Below are positions 7,892 to 16,953 of a stretch of DNA of 64,000 nt, in pieces. Origin of the DNA: Rhodococcus pyridinivorans (GTDB lineage Bacteria; Actinomycetota; Actinomycetes; Mycobacteriales; Mycobacteriaceae); NCBI RefSeq assembly GCF_900105195.1, contig NZ_FNRX01000002.1, positions 4,774,001 through 4,838,000 on the forward strand. The letters are read 5' to 3'. The stretch's first letter is position 1. Every line of letters begins with the position of its first letter. The notes beneath the pieces were generated by a model that saw only the letters and a list, made by a program, of their open reading frames with translations, was not told where the DNA came from and did not search any database. The position numbers and the translations under genes were made by a program.

Positions 7892-9112
7892 TCAGATGAT
7901 TCCGCGCTCGCGCAGTTCCTTCTGCTCGATGTCGCTCAGTCCGAGGATCTCGCCGTAGACCGCCGCGTTGTCGTATCCCGCGACGGGCGGGCCGGCACGA
8001 CGCACCGAACCCGGCGTCCCGGTGAGCGTCGGCACCACACCGGGGCCGAGTACGTCTGCGCCGGTGCGCTCGTCGTGATGCGGAACGATCATGTCCCGTG
8101 CCCGGAACTGCGGATCGGCGACGACCTCCGCGACGGTGTTCACCGGCCCGGACACCACACCCGACGACGACAGGTGCGCCAGCAGGTCGTCGAGCGTCCA
8201 CGTCGCCGCCCACTCGCCGATGAGGGCGTCGAGCTCGTCCTGGTTCACGCCGCGCGCGAGGTGGTCGGCGAAGCGCGGGTCGTCGGCGAGCTCGGGGCGC
8301 TCCATCGCCGCGCACAGGCGACGGAAGACGGTGTCCTGGTTGGCGGCGATGACGATCCACATGTCGTCGGACGTCCGGTACAGGTTCGACGGGGCGATGC
8401 CCTCGAGCCGGGTGCCGGAGGGGCCGCGGACGACGCCTGCGACGTCGTAGTCGGGGATCACCGATTCCTGGATCGCGAGGCACGCCTCGGTGAGCGCCAC
8501 GTCGACGACCTGCCCGCGTCCGGTCCGTTCGCGGCCGAGCAGCGCGGCGAGGACGCCCTGCACGGCGAACATCCCGGCGAGGGAGTCGCCCAGGGAGAGC
8601 GCGAGTCGCGGGGGCGCCTGCCCGGGATAGCCGTTCAGGTGCCGCAGACCGCTCTCAGCCTCGGCCACGGACGCGTAGCCGGCCTGCCCGGCCTTGGGAC
8701 CGGTCTGCCCGTATCCGGAGACGCGAGCCAGCACGATGCCCGGATTGATCTCGGAGAGCAGGTCGTAGCCGAGCCCCCACTTCTCGAGCGTGCCGGGACG
8801 GAAGTTCTCGACCACCACGTCGGACTCGGCGACGAGACGCCGGAACAGTTCCTGCCCGTCGGGCGCCCGCAGATCGAGGGTGATGCACCGCTTGTTGCGG
8901 GCGTGCACCGTCCAGAAGAAGCGGTGCCCGTCCCGTTCGCCCTGCCCCCAGGTGCGGAGCGGGTCGGGCCGCTTCGGGTCCTCGATCTTGATGACGTCGG
9001 CGCCCATGTCGCCGAGCAGGCGTCCTGCATACGGCCCGGCGATCAGGGTGCCCAGTTCGAGCACCCTGATGTCCGTGAGCGCTCCGGTTGCCTGCGACTC
9101 GGCCTGTGTCAC
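7892..9112 (-). CDS. CaiB/BaiF family III CoA-transferase
   Basis: A 406-residue class III CoA-transferase. The N-terminal LELGTLIAGPYAGRLLGDMG and the IKIEDP segment are diagnostic, and the Asp of LSLGDSLAGM is at the place of the catalytic Asp that forms the acyl-CoA anhydride. Members move CoA between carboxylates or act as alpha-methylacyl-CoA racemases; racemases are usually shorter (about 360), so a transferase is preferred. The GTG at 9112 is chosen because GGACGGAAGACGC lies upstream and the family alignment begins shortly after. No KstR site was seen, so the link to sterols rests on location. Confidence 0.8.
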   Translation of the reverse strand: MTQAESQATGALTDIRVLELGTLIAGPYAGRLLGDMGADVIKIEDPKRPDPLRTWGQGERDGHRFFWTVHARNKRCITLDLRAPDGQELFRRLVAESDVVVENFRPGTLEKWGLGYDLLSEINPGIVLARVSGYGQTGPKAGQAGYASVAEAESGLRHLNGYPGQAPPRLALSLGDSLAGMFAVQGVLAALLGRERTGRGQVVDVALTEACLAIQESVIPDYDVAGVVRGPSGTRLEGIAPSNLYRTSDDMWIVIAANQDTVFRRLCAAMERPELADDPRFADHLARGVNQDELDALIGEWAATWTLDDLLAHLSSSGVVSGPVNTVAEVVADPQFRARDMIVPHHDERTGADVLGPGVVPTLTGTPGSVRRAGPPVAGYDNAAVYGEILGLSDIEQKELRERGII

Positions 9113-9332
9113 TGCGTCTTCCGTCCTCTGCTCGGTAACCGAGGTGAACGGCCTCCTCCTCGGTGAACGCTTCGAGTCCGCTGCGGTGCGATTCACGACC
9201 GGTACCGCTCGCGTCACGTCCACCCCAGGGTAGTGCCGGATCGGGCACACCTCAGCCGTCGACCCCCACCCCCGACCGCCGCTGCCCCCCTGTCCGGCGA
9301 CACCCCGGCCGACGCAGATCCCGGAAAGGGAC

Positions 9333-9366
9333 GGTGCCCGGGGCGGATCACTCCACCCCGGGCACC
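9333..9366 (-). terminator. Hairpin terminator after the fadD19 operon
   Basis: GGTGCCCGGGG (9333-9343) and CCCCGGGCACC (9356-9366) are a perfect 11-bp inverted repeat with a 12-base loop, 22 bp downstream of the flavin oxidoreductase stop codon. Confidence 0.8.
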
Positions 9367-9387
9367 TGCCACCCCACCACTGTGGTC

Positions 9388-10500
9388 CTATCGCGCCTCG
9401 TTCAGCCGATCGACGGCCTCGTCGTAGCCCCGCACGAGGTCGGCCATGATCTCCGCGACGGGACGGATCTCGTTCATCCGCCCCACCACCTGCCCGACCG
9501 GCATCGCGACGGCCTCGGGGTCATCGGCCGCCGACATGCGCTGATGCGCCTCGCTCACCAGGATGTTCTGTAGCGGCATCGGCAGCGGTTCGGGCGCACC
9601 GGGTTTCGACCACGCCTCCGTCCACTTGGTCTTGAGCAGACGCGCGGGCTTTCCCGAATAGATCCGCGACCGCACGGTGTCGGACGAGCTCGCTCCGAGC
9701 AACGCGCGCTGGATCGACGACGGACCGTGCGCGGCCGCCCCGAGCTTGTACTCCGAGGTGGTGAGCCAGTACGAACCCATCCACACACCGGAGGCGCCGA
9801 GGGCCAGCGCCGCCGCGACCTGCCGTCCCGATCCCACACCACCGGCGGCGAGCACTGCCGCGGAATCGCCGAGCGCATCGACGATTTCGGGCCACAGCAC
9901 CATCGATGCGATCTCACCCGTGTGCCCGCCGGCCTCGTAGCCCTGCGCGATCACGATGTCGACACCGTTCTCGACGTGCCGCTTCGCGTGCTCGACCGCA
10001 CCCGCGAGTGCCGCGACCGGCACTCCCTTCTCGTGCGCGAGGTCGATGACGTCCTTCGGCGGCGACCCCAGGGCGTTGGCGATCAGGGCGGGCCGGTGTG
10101 CGAGTGCCACGTCGACGTGCGAACGCGCGACCGAATGCAGCCAGCCCAGAACACCGCTCGCCTTGCCGACGTCGTCGGACAGCGGCGGCACACCGAGTTC
10201 TTCGAGCGTGCGGTTGACGAAGGCACGGTGTTCGGCGGGGATCAGTTTGTCGAGGTCCACCGCGGTGCCCTCGGTGGGCACCTTGGCGGGCATCACGATG
10301 TCGACGCCGTACGGTTTGCCGTCGGTGTTCTCGTCCATCCAGGTCAGGACGGCGTCGAGTTCCTCCGGGTCGTTGAACCGCACACACCCGAGGACACCGA
10401 GTCCACCCGCGCGGCTGATCGCCGCCGCGACGTGTTCGGAAGGCGTGAATCCGAAGATCGGATACTCGATACCGAACTTCTTGCTGAGGCCGGTTTGCAT
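9388..10500 (-). CDS. Nitronate monooxygenase/IpdC-like flavin oxidoreductase
   Basis: A 370-residue FMN-dependent TIM-barrel protein. Barrel motifs include LIANALGSPP, GVDIVIAQGYEAGGHTG (phosphate-binding) and VLAAGGVGSGRQVAAALALGA. The family covers nitronate monooxygenases and steroid enzymes such as IpdC; this is a separate branch from ipdC at 59702. It starts at ATG 10500 behind GAAGGACGC, 8 bp after fadD19, so it is co-transcribed with the sterol CoA ligase. A role in sterol side-chain or ring handling is inferred from that; the substrate is unknown. Confidence 0.75.
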   Translation of the reverse strand: MQTGLSKKFGIEYPIFGFTPSEHVAAAISRAGGLGVLGCVRFNDPEELDAVLTWMDENTDGKPYGVDIVMPAKVPTEGTAVDLDKLIPAEHRAFVNRTLEELGVPPLSDDVGKASGVLGWLHSVARSHVDVALAHRPALIANALGSPPKDVIDLAHEKGVPVAALAGAVEHAKRHVENGVDIVIAQGYEAGGHTGEIASMVLWPEIVDALGDSAAVLAAGGVGSGRQVAAALALGASGVWMGSYWLTTSEYKLGAAAHGPSSIQRALLGASSSDTVRSRIYSGKPARLLKTKWTEAWSKPGAPEPLPMPLQNILVSEAHQRMSAADDPEAVAMPVGQVVGRMNEIRPVAEIMADLVRGYDEAVDRLNEAR

Positions 10501-10508
10501 GCGTCCTT

Positions 10509-12176
10509 CTATCCCGTCGCCGCGGCGCCGTTGCCGTCGCCGTTGTTGTAGACCTCGTCGGCCGGACGCAATCCGGTCTGGTCCTTGGCCCACCGGTAGT
10601 CGGGCTTGCCGGCCGGCGACCGCTTGATCTCGTCGACGAACCACACCGCGCGCGGCACCTTGTACCCTGCGATCTTCGACCGTGCCGTCGTCATGAGTTC
10701 GTCGAGCGTCGTCTGCTCGCCCTCGCGCAGGGCGACGACGGCGCAGACCCGCTCGCCGAAGCGCTCGTCCGGCACACCGACCACCAGGGCGTCGAAGACC
10801 GCCGGGTGCTGCTTGAGTGCGCCCTCGACCTCTTCGGGGTAGACCTTCTCGCCGCCGCTGTTGATCGAGACCGAACCGCGGCCGAGCATTGTGACGGTGC
10901 CGTCACCCTCGACGCGCGCGTAGTCACCGGGGATCGAGTAGCGGATCCCGTTGTACTCGCGGAAGGTCGCCTTGGTCTTGGCTTCGTCCTTGTAGTAGCC
11001 GAGCGGGATGTTGCCGGTGCGCGCGACCATGCCGACCTTTCCGGAACCCGGTTCGATCGGGTTGCCGTCGTCGTCGAGGACGGTGGTCGACTCGTCGATC
11101 TTCACCGTGGGGCCGCCGCCGAGGGTCTTGCCCTTCTCGGCGATGCCGATGCCACCGAAGCCGGTCTCGGACGAGCCGATGGAGTCGGTGATGATCTTGC
11201 CGGGCAGCAGGTCGAGGAAACGGTCCTTGATGGACGGGGAGAACAGGGCCGCACTCGATGCCATGGCGAACAGGGTCGAGAGGTCGTAGGGCTGACCGGT
11301 GGCCGGGTTGCCCTCCTCCAGTGCGTCGAGCATGGGGCGGGCCATGGCGTCGCCGGTGATGAAGATGACGTTGACCTTGTGGTCGTCGATGATGCGCCAC
11401 ACCTCGTGGCCCGAGAACTCGGGGTGCATGACGACCTTGCCGCCGCTGAACAACGACTGGAACAGCGCCCACTGGGCGCCACCGTGGATCATCGGCGGGA
11501 TGGGATAGCGCACGAGACCGGGATTCTCGGCGCCCTCCTTCGCCAGCTGCCATTCGTCCTTGACCCATTCCCCGGTCATGAAGTTGATACCGCCGCCGAG
11601 GACGCGCCACACGTCCTCGTGACGCCACATCACGCCCTTGGGGTGACCGGTGGTGCCGCCGGTGTAGAGCATGTAGATGTCGTCGGCGCTGCGGTCTTCG
11701 AAGTCGCGTTCCGGGTTGCTCTGCGCCAGTGCCGCTTCGTATTCGATGCCGCTATAGGCCGAGAAGTCGACGTCGGTGCCGTCCTCGACCACCACGACGG
11801 TCTTCACCAGCGGAGTGTTCGGCAGGACGTTCGCGACCTTGTCGGAGTAGCGACGTTCGTGGACGAGCGCGACCATGTCGGAGTTGTCGAAGATGTACTG
11901 CAACTCGTTCTCGACATAGCGGTAGTTGACGTTGATCATGATCGCGCGGATCTTGAAGACCGCGATCATCGCCTCTACGGCCTCGATGGTGTTGCGCGAG
12001 TAGATGCCGACCTTGTCGCCCGGCTTCACACCTTGTTCGCGCAGGTAATGAGCAAGTCGGTTGGCTCGTTCCTCCAGCTGTGCGTAGGTGACCTCACGTC
12101 CGTCCGAGGCCAGCGCGACGCGCTCGGGAACGAGGTCGATTGCGTGTTCGACGAGGTCTGCGATATTTAGGGCCAC
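10509..12176 (-). CDS. fadD19: FadD19, steroid-CoA ligase
   Basis: A 555-residue acyl-CoA synthetase closely matching the FadD19 type. Motifs: YTGGTTGHPKGVMWRHEDVW (ATP site), IGSSETGFGG, IPGDYARVEGDG, SINSGGEKVYPEEVE and the C-terminal SPAGKPDYRWAK carrying the catalytic Lys. FadD19 activates C26 sterol acids and in Rhodococcus is required for breakdown of C-24-branched sterols. The GTG at 12176 opens MALNIADLVEHA; no ribosome site is seen and the KstR operator is only 11 bp upstream, suggesting a leaderless or very short-leader mRNA. It diverges from echA19 as in Rv3515c/Rv3516. Confidence 0.92.
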   Translation of the reverse strand: MALNIADLVEHAIDLVPERVALASDGREVTYAQLEERANRLAHYLREQGVKPGDKVGIYSRNTIEAVEAMIAVFKIRAIMINVNYRYVENELQYIFDNSDMVALVHERRYSDKVANVLPNTPLVKTVVVVEDGTDVDFSAYSGIEYEAALAQSNPERDFEDRSADDIYMLYTGGTTGHPKGVMWRHEDVWRVLGGGINFMTGEWVKDEWQLAKEGAENPGLVRYPIPPMIHGGAQWALFQSLFSGGKVVMHPEFSGHEVWRIIDDHKVNVIFITGDAMARPMLDALEEGNPATGQPYDLSTLFAMASSAALFSPSIKDRFLDLLPGKIITDSIGSSETGFGGIGIAEKGKTLGGGPTVKIDESTTVLDDDGNPIEPGSGKVGMVARTGNIPLGYYKDEAKTKATFREYNGIRYSIPGDYARVEGDGTVTMLGRGSVSINSGGEKVYPEEVEGALKQHPAVFDALVVGVPDERFGERVCAVVALREGEQTTLDELMTTARSKIAGYKVPRAVWFVDEIKRSPAGKPDYRWAKDQTGLRPADEVYNNGDGNGAAATG

Positions 12177-12187
12177 GCTGACAAAAG

Positions 12188-12201
12188 TAGAACGTGTTAC
12201 C
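12188..12201. promoter_or_regulatory. KstR operator, fadD19/echA19 divergent promoter
   Basis: TAGAACGTGTTACC matches the KstR consensus in all core positions and misses the last base. It is 11 bp from the fadD19 start and 56 bp from the echA19 start, so it can serve both. Confidence 0.85.
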
Positions 12202-12257
12202 GTTTCTGACAAGACCTGAATATGATCCAGTTCACAATCCTGCGAGGAGTCCCGCCA

Positions 12258-13109
12258 GTGTCCGCTACCGAAGCCCCCGGCGCAGCCGATTCGGACATTT
12301 CGTCCCGCGCACCGCATTGCCTCGTCGAGCAACGCGGCCACGTTCTGATCGTCACTCTCAACCGCCCCGAGGCACGAAATGCGCTGTCCGGCGAAATGAT
12401 GGCGATCATGAACGAGGCCTGGGATCGCGTCGACAACGATCCCGAGATCCGCGTCGCGATCCTCACCGGCGCCGGTGGAGCGTTCTGCGCGGGTGCCGAT
12501 CTCAAGGCCATGAATGCAGCGCCTCCCGGAGACAAGTTCGAGCAGGGCGAGCGGAGCAACGGCGGTGGGTGGGATCTCAGTCGGCTCCCCGCACTACTGA
12601 AGGGCCGCCGTCTGACGAAGCCACTCATCGCGGCCGTCGAGGGTGCCGCCATCGCCGGTGGCACCGAGATCCTGCAGGGCACCGACATCCGTGTCGCCGG
12701 CGAGAGCGCGAAATTCGGCGTCTCCGAAGCGAAGTGGGGATTGTTCCCGCTCGGCGGATCCGCCGTGCGCCTCGTCCGGCAGATCCCGTACACGATCGCC
12801 GCCGACATCCTGCTCACGGGCCGCCACATCAAGGCCGCCGAGGCCAAGGAGATCGGGCTCATCGGCTACGTCGTCCCCGACGGCACCGCACTCGACAAGG
12901 CCCTCGAGATCGCCGAGACGATCGCGAACAACGGCCCGGTCGCCGTGCAGGCCATCCTCCGGACCATCCGCGACGCGGAAGGTCTGCACGAGGAGGAGGC
13001 GTTCCGGATCGACGCCGAACTGGGCGCCGCCGTCTTCAAGAGCGCCGACGCCAAGGAGGGGCCGCGGGCGTTCGCGGAGAAGCGCGCCCCGAAGTTCTCG
13101 GGTTCCTGA
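12258..13109 (+). CDS. echA19: EchA19, sterol side-chain enoyl-CoA hydratase
   Basis: A 283-residue crotonase-fold enoyl-CoA hydratase. The oxyanion-hole segments are [15 protein letters not shown] and [12 protein letters not shown]; two glutamates, in GGTEI and in SEAKWGL, are where crotonase has its catalytic pair. EchA19 of M. tuberculosis hydrates the 22-ene of 3-oxo-chol-4,22-diene-24-oyl-CoA. GTG at 12258 is preferred to the upstream ATG because GAGGAG lies 8-9 bp before it. The N-terminus is about 20 residues longer than Rv3516. Confidence 0.88.
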   Translation: MSATEAPGAADSDISSRAPHCLVEQRGHVLIVTLNRPEARNALSGEMMAIMNEAWDRVDNDPEIRVAILTGAGGAFCAGADLKAMNAAPPGDKFEQGERSNGGGWDLSRLPALLKGRRLTKPLIAAVEGAAIAGGTEILQGTDIRVAGESAKFGVSEAKWGLFPLGGSAVRLVRQIPYTIAADILLTGRHIKAAEAKEIGLIGYVVPDGTALDKALEIAETIANNGPVAVQAILRTIRDAEGLHEEEAFRIDAELGAAVFKSADAKEGPRAFAEKRAPKFSGS

Positions 13110-13250
13110 CCTGCGCCACTGTGGACCGCACTCCCACCCGTGAGAGCACGGTCACAACCATCTCCTTAGCTCTGCTACATTGTCGGCCGTGATCCAGACC
13201 ACAAGATCACAGTGTTCGTCGAGGCGATGTCGAGGCAATGAGGAGCCCCC

Positions 13251-14780
13251 ATGTATCCAGGAGTGCACGCCCGAACCGCCCCGGACAAACTCGCCGTCGT
13301 CCTGGCCGACAGTGGCCGGAGCCTGACCTACCGCGAACTCGACGACCGGTCAGCGGCGCTCGCCCGAGTGCTGCACGATGCCGGGCTCCGCCCCGGCGAC
13401 GTCGTCGCCCTCCTCACCGACAACCGGCCGGAGGCATTCGAGGTGTTCTGGGCCGCAATGCGGTCCGGGCTGTACATCACGGCGGTCAACAGCCACCTCA
13501 CCGCCGGCGAGGTGGCGTACATCGTCGAGGACAGCGGCGCGAAGGCCCTGATCGTCTCGACGACGCTGGGTGAGCTTTCCGAACAGGTCGGCGAGAAGGT
13601 CACGATCGGTTCCGCGCGACTCGCGTTCGGCGGCGCCGTGCGCGGTTTCGAGTCGTACGAGGACGCCCTTGCCGGGGCCGGTCCGCGGCTCGAGGAGGAA
13701 CCGTGCGGCGCCATCATGCTGTACTCGTCGGGAACCACGGGCTTCCCCAAGGGAATCCAGCCGGATCTCCCGGAACGTCGCGTCGACGAACCCGGTGAGC
13801 CGCTGGTGACGGTGGCACAGTTCCTCTTCGGCCTCACCGACTCCGACGTCTACTACTCCCCCGCCCCGATCTATCACGCAGCGCCTCTGCGCTGGGGTGG
13901 GGCGATCCACGCGCTCGGCGGCACGGTGGTCCTGGCCGAGAAGTTCGACGCCGAGACCGCGCTCCGGCACATCGAGGAGCACAAGATCACCGCCGGGCAG
14001 ATGGTGCCGACGATGTTCGTCCGCATGCTCAAGCTCGACGACGAGATCCGTGCCCGCCACGACCTGTCGAGTCTGCGCGTGCTCGTCCACGCCGCCGCGC
14101 CGTGCCCGCCGGAGGTCAAGCGGTCGATGATCGACTGGCTCGGACCGGTGATCTACGAGTACTACAGCTCCACCGAGGCCAACGGGATCACGTTCATCAA
14201 CAGCCAGGAATGGCTCGAACACCCGGGTTCGGTCGGCAAGAGCGTGCTCGGGCCCGCGCACATCTGCGACGAGGAAGGGCGGGAACTCCCGGCCGGTGAG
14301 GTGGGGACCATCTACCTCGAGTACGAGAAGGTTCCGTTCTCGTACCACAACGATCCCGAGAAGACCGCGGCGTCGCAGCATCCCGAGCATCCCACATGGA
14401 CCACGGTCGGCGACCTCGGTTACCTCGACGAGGACGGTTATCTGTATCTGACCGACCGCAAGTCGTTCACGATCATCTCCGGCGGAGTGAACATCTATCC
14501 GCAGGAGATCGAGAACGTGCTCGCCCTGCACCCGGCCGTCGAGGACGTCGCCGTCATCGGCGTACCCCATCCGGAGATGGGCGAGGAGGTCAAGGCCGTC
14601 GTGCAGGTGTCGTCCGGTGCCACCACATCACCCGATCTCGCCGACGACCTCATCGCGTACGTCCGCGAGCGGGTCGCCCACTTCAAGGTGCCGCGGTCGG
14701 TGGACTTCGTCGACGAACTGCCCCGCACCCCCACGGGCAAGCTGGTGAAGGGCAAGCTGAAGGCGGCCTACGCCTCCTGA
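13251..14780 (+). CDS. Acyl-CoA synthetase (FadD family)
   Basis: A 509-residue adenylate-forming acyl-CoA synthetase. YSSGTTGFPKGI (ATP loop), YYSSTEANG, VGDLGYLDEDGY, IISGGVNIYPQEIE and TPTGKLVKGKL are all present, so it should be active. It follows echA19 in the same direction after 141 bp without a KstR site of its own, and GAGGAGCCCCC precedes the ATG. It has no counterpart in the M. tuberculosis Rv3515c-Rv3523 order. A steroid or fatty acyl substrate is likely but not shown. Confidence 0.85.
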   Translation: MYPGVHARTAPDKLAVVLADSGRSLTYRELDDRSAALARVLHDAGLRPGDVVALLTDNRPEAFEVFWAAMRSGLYITAVNSHLTAGEVAYIVEDSGAKALIVSTTLGELSEQVGEKVTIGSARLAFGGAVRGFESYEDALAGAGPRLEEEPCGAIMLYSSGTTGFPKGIQPDLPERRVDEPGEPLVTVAQFLFGLTDSDVYYSPAPIYHAAPLRWGGAIHALGGTVVLAEKFDAETALRHIEEHKITAGQMVPTMFVRMLKLDDEIRARHDLSSLRVLVHAAAPCPPEVKRSMIDWLGPVIYEYYSSTEANGITFINSQEWLEHPGSVGKSVLGPAHICDEEGRELPAGEVGTIYLEYEKVPFSYHNDPEKTAASQHPEHPTWTTVGDLGYLDEDGYLYLTDRKSFTIISGGVNIYPQEIENVLALHPAVEDVAVIGVPHPEMGEEVKAVVQVSSGATTSPDLADDLIAYVRERVAHFKVPRSVDFVDELPRTPTGKLVKGKLKAAYAS

Positions 14781-14793
14781 CGCCCCGCCCGCG

Positions 14794-14832
14794 GCGGGCG
14801 GAAACCGTCCTCACGGAAGGGTTTCCGCCCGC
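14794..14832. terminator. Bidirectional terminator between convergent genes
   Basis: GCGGGCGGAAACC (14794-14806) pairs perfectly with GGTTTCCGCCCGC (14820-14832). It lies between the acyl-CoA synthetase (+) and the F420-type oxidoreductase (-), 13 and 8 bp from their stop codons. Confidence 0.85.
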
Positions 14833-14840
14833 GGCGGCAT

Positions 14841-15878
14841 CTAGCGCAGCACCACCTCGGCGATCGTGCGCACCTGGTCGACATCGCGACAACCCACCAG
14901 CAGCATCGTCACGCCGGCCGCCTCCCAGCGCTTCACACCTTCGCGCACCTCGTCGGCATTGCCGACGATCATCGTCTCGGTGACCATCTCGTCCGGGATC
15001 ACTGCCGCCGCCTCGTCCTTACGGCCGGCACGGAACAGCGCGGTCACCTCGTCGACCACGGCCTCGTATCCCATCCGCCGGTAGACCTGCGCGTGGAAGT
15101 TCAACTCCGGCGCGCCCATTCCCCCGACGTACAGTGCCGTCACCGGTTTCATCGCCGCGATCGTCCCTGCGCGGTCGTCCGTGATCACCACCTGGCAGGT
15201 CGCCGCGATCTCGAAGTCCTCGCGGGTGCGCCGGGCGCCCGGCCGGGCGAACCCCTCGTCGAGCCACTCGTCGTACATCGGCGCCAGGCGCGGGGTGTAG
15301 TAGATCGCGAGCCAGCCGTCGGCGATCTCGGCGGTGAGCGCGACGTTCTTCGGACCTTCGGCACCGATCCAGATCGGGATGTCCGACCGCAGCGGATGCG
15401 TGATGGGCTTGAGCGGTTTACCGAGCCCGGTGGATCCGGTGCCTGCGTAGGGCAGCGGGAAGTGCGGTCCGTCGCCGGTCACCGGCGCTTCGCGCGCGAG
15501 CACCTTGCGGATCACGTCGACGTACTCGCGGGTCCGTGCGAGGGGCTTGGCGAACGGTTGCCCGTACCAGCCCTCCACCACCTGTGGCCCCGAGACGCCG
15601 AGGCCGAGGATGTGCCGGCCACCCGAGAGGTGATCGAGCGTGAGCGCGTGCATCGCGCAACTCGTCGGAGTACGCGCGGAGATCTGCACGACGGACGTGC
15701 CGAGCCGCACCCGTTCCGTGGACGAGCCCCACCAGGCCAGCGGCGTGAACGCGTCCGATCCCCACGATTCGGCGGCGAAGACGGCGTCGAATCCTTCGGC
15801 CTCGGCCGCAGCAACGACTTCCGGTGCGTTCGAGGGCGGCTGAGCACCCCAGTAGCCGAGTTGCAGTCCCAGTTTCAT
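14841..15878 (-). CDS. F420-dependent LLM-class oxidoreductase (Rv3520c-like)
   Basis: A 345-residue luciferase-like TIM-barrel protein. The N-terminal KLGLQLGYWG, the FAAESWGSDAF strand, LGTSVVQISARTP and LDHLSGGRHILGLGVSGPQ are typical of coenzyme F420-dependent dehydrogenases/reductases. Its position across a KstR operator from the OB-fold/ltp4/ltp3 genes repeats Rv3520c-Rv3523, so a redox step on the sterol side chain or nucleus is likely. The exact reaction is not known. Start at ATG 15878 behind AGGAAAGGCG. Confidence 0.85.
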   Translation of the reverse strand: MKLGLQLGYWGAQPPSNAPEVVAAAEAEGFDAVFAAESWGSDAFTPLAWWGSSTERVRLGTSVVQISARTPTSCAMHALTLDHLSGGRHILGLGVSGPQVVEGWYGQPFAKPLARTREYVDVIRKVLAREAPVTGDGPHFPLPYAGTGSTGLGKPLKPITHPLRSDIPIWIGAEGPKNVALTAEIADGWLAIYYTPRLAPMYDEWLDEGFARPGARRTREDFEIAATCQVVITDDRAGTIAAMKPVTALYVGGMGAPELNFHAQVYRRMGYEAVVDEVTALFRAGRKDEAAAVIPDEMVTETMIVGNADEVREGVKRWEAAGVTMLLVGCRDVDQVRTIAEVVLR

Positions 15879-15945
15879 TGGACGCCTTTCCTGTCGGGCG
15901 AATCGTGGAGAGATGCAGTTCGCGCGCCGCTCTTGCCAGCACCAC

Positions 15946-15959
15946 TAGAACCTGTTCTA
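15946..15959. promoter_or_regulatory. KstR operator, Rv3520c-like/OB-fold divergent promoter
   Basis: TAGAACCTGTTCTA is a perfect KstR consensus and a near-perfect palindrome. It ends 9 bp before the OB-fold gene start and lies 67 bp before the oxidoreductase start. Confidence 0.92.
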
Positions 15960-15968
15960 CTCGAAATT

Positions 15969-16940
15969 GTGAGCCTGGGAAAGAGCGCGGTTGCCGAGCC
16001 ACCGCTGAGCGCACCGCTGAATCTGAAGTTCGACTACACACGATCCACCGGGCCGACCGTCGGAGCCTTCGTCACCGGATTGCGCGACGGCCGCATTCTC
16101 GGCGCCCGCGGATCCGACGGACGGGTCCTCGTCCCACCCCCCGAATACGACGCGGTCACCCATGAACCACTCACCGATGTCGTCGAGGTCGGACAGACCG
16201 GCACCGTGATGAGCTGGACGTGGAACGCCGAACCGCTGCCCGGACAGCCCTTCGACCGGCCCTTCGCCTGGGCACTGATCCGCCTCGACGGCACCGACAC
16301 CGCACTCCTGCACGCCGTCGACGTCGGCTCCCCGGACGACATCGAGACGGGTCTGCGTGTGCGCGTGCGCTGGGCGGCCGAGCGCACCGGCGCGATCCAC
16401 GACATCGAGGCGTTCGAACCCGGCGAGGCGACGATCACCGTCGCAGCGGCCGAGGGTGATCCGGTCACGATGATCACCACTCCCGTCGATCTGGACTACC
16501 GGCACTCCGCCTCCCCCGAGGAATCCTGGTACCTGCGAGGGTTGAAGGACGGCAGGATCATCGGTGGCCGCACCGGCCCGGGCGGGAAGGTCTACGTGCC
16601 CCCGCGCGGTGCGAGCCCCACCGACGGTGTACCGACGAAGGAACCCGTGGAAGTGTCCGACAAGGGCATCGTCACCACCTTCTGCATCGTGAACGTGCCG
16701 TTCCTCGGCCAGCAGATCGAGCCGCCCTATGTCGCCGCCTACGTACTGCTCGACGGTGCCGACATCCCGTTCCTGCACCTGATCCTCGAATGCGATGCGT
16801 CCGAGGTGCGGATGGGCATGCGTGTCGAAGCGAAATGGCGTCCTCGCGAGGAGTGGGATCACACGCTGCGCAACATCGAGTACTTCCGTCCCACCGGCGA
16901 ACCCGACGCCGACTACGACACCTTCGAACACCACCTCTGA
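15969..16940 (+). CDS. Tandem OB-fold (DUF35-type) protein, Rv3521-like
   Basis: A 323-residue protein made of two similar halves. Each has a strand pattern of the acyl-CoA-associated OB-fold: GLRDGRILGARG then RVLVPP (about 39-60) and GLKDGRIIGGRTG then KVYVPPRG (about 190-210). Zinc-ribbon cysteine pairs of ordinary DUF35 proteins are absent. DUF35 proteins are partners of Ltp-type aldolases, and ltp4 follows 13 bp on, so it probably assembles with Ltp3/Ltp4. GTG at 15969 is only 9 bp after the KstR operator and lacks a ribosome site, suggesting leaderless translation. Confidence 0.8.
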   Translation: MSLGKSAVAEPPLSAPLNLKFDYTRSTGPTVGAFVTGLRDGRILGARGSDGRVLVPPPEYDAVTHEPLTDVVEVGQTGTVMSWTWNAEPLPGQPFDRPFAWALIRLDGTDTALLHAVDVGSPDDIETGLRVRVRWAAERTGAIHDIEAFEPGEATITVAAAEGDPVTMITTPVDLDYRHSASPEESWYLRGLKDGRIIGGRTGPGGKVYVPPRGASPTDGVPTKEPVEVSDKGIVTTFCIVNVPFLGQQIEPPYVAAYVLLDGADIPFLHLILECDASEVRMGMRVEAKWRPREEWDHTLRNIEYFRPTGEPDADYDTFEHHL

Positions 16941-16953
16941 GAGCGGCGGACAC

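Noticed and set aside
5052..8483. Open frame of 1143 codons on the minus strand over fadD17 and beyond
   Set aside because: Arg/Ala/Gly-rich composition and full overlap with convincing genes; no family motif.
7892..9112. Calling the CaiB-family gene an alpha-methylacyl-CoA racemase
   Set aside because: It is about 45 residues longer than typical racemases and its N-terminal signature fits transferases better; sequence alone cannot settle it.
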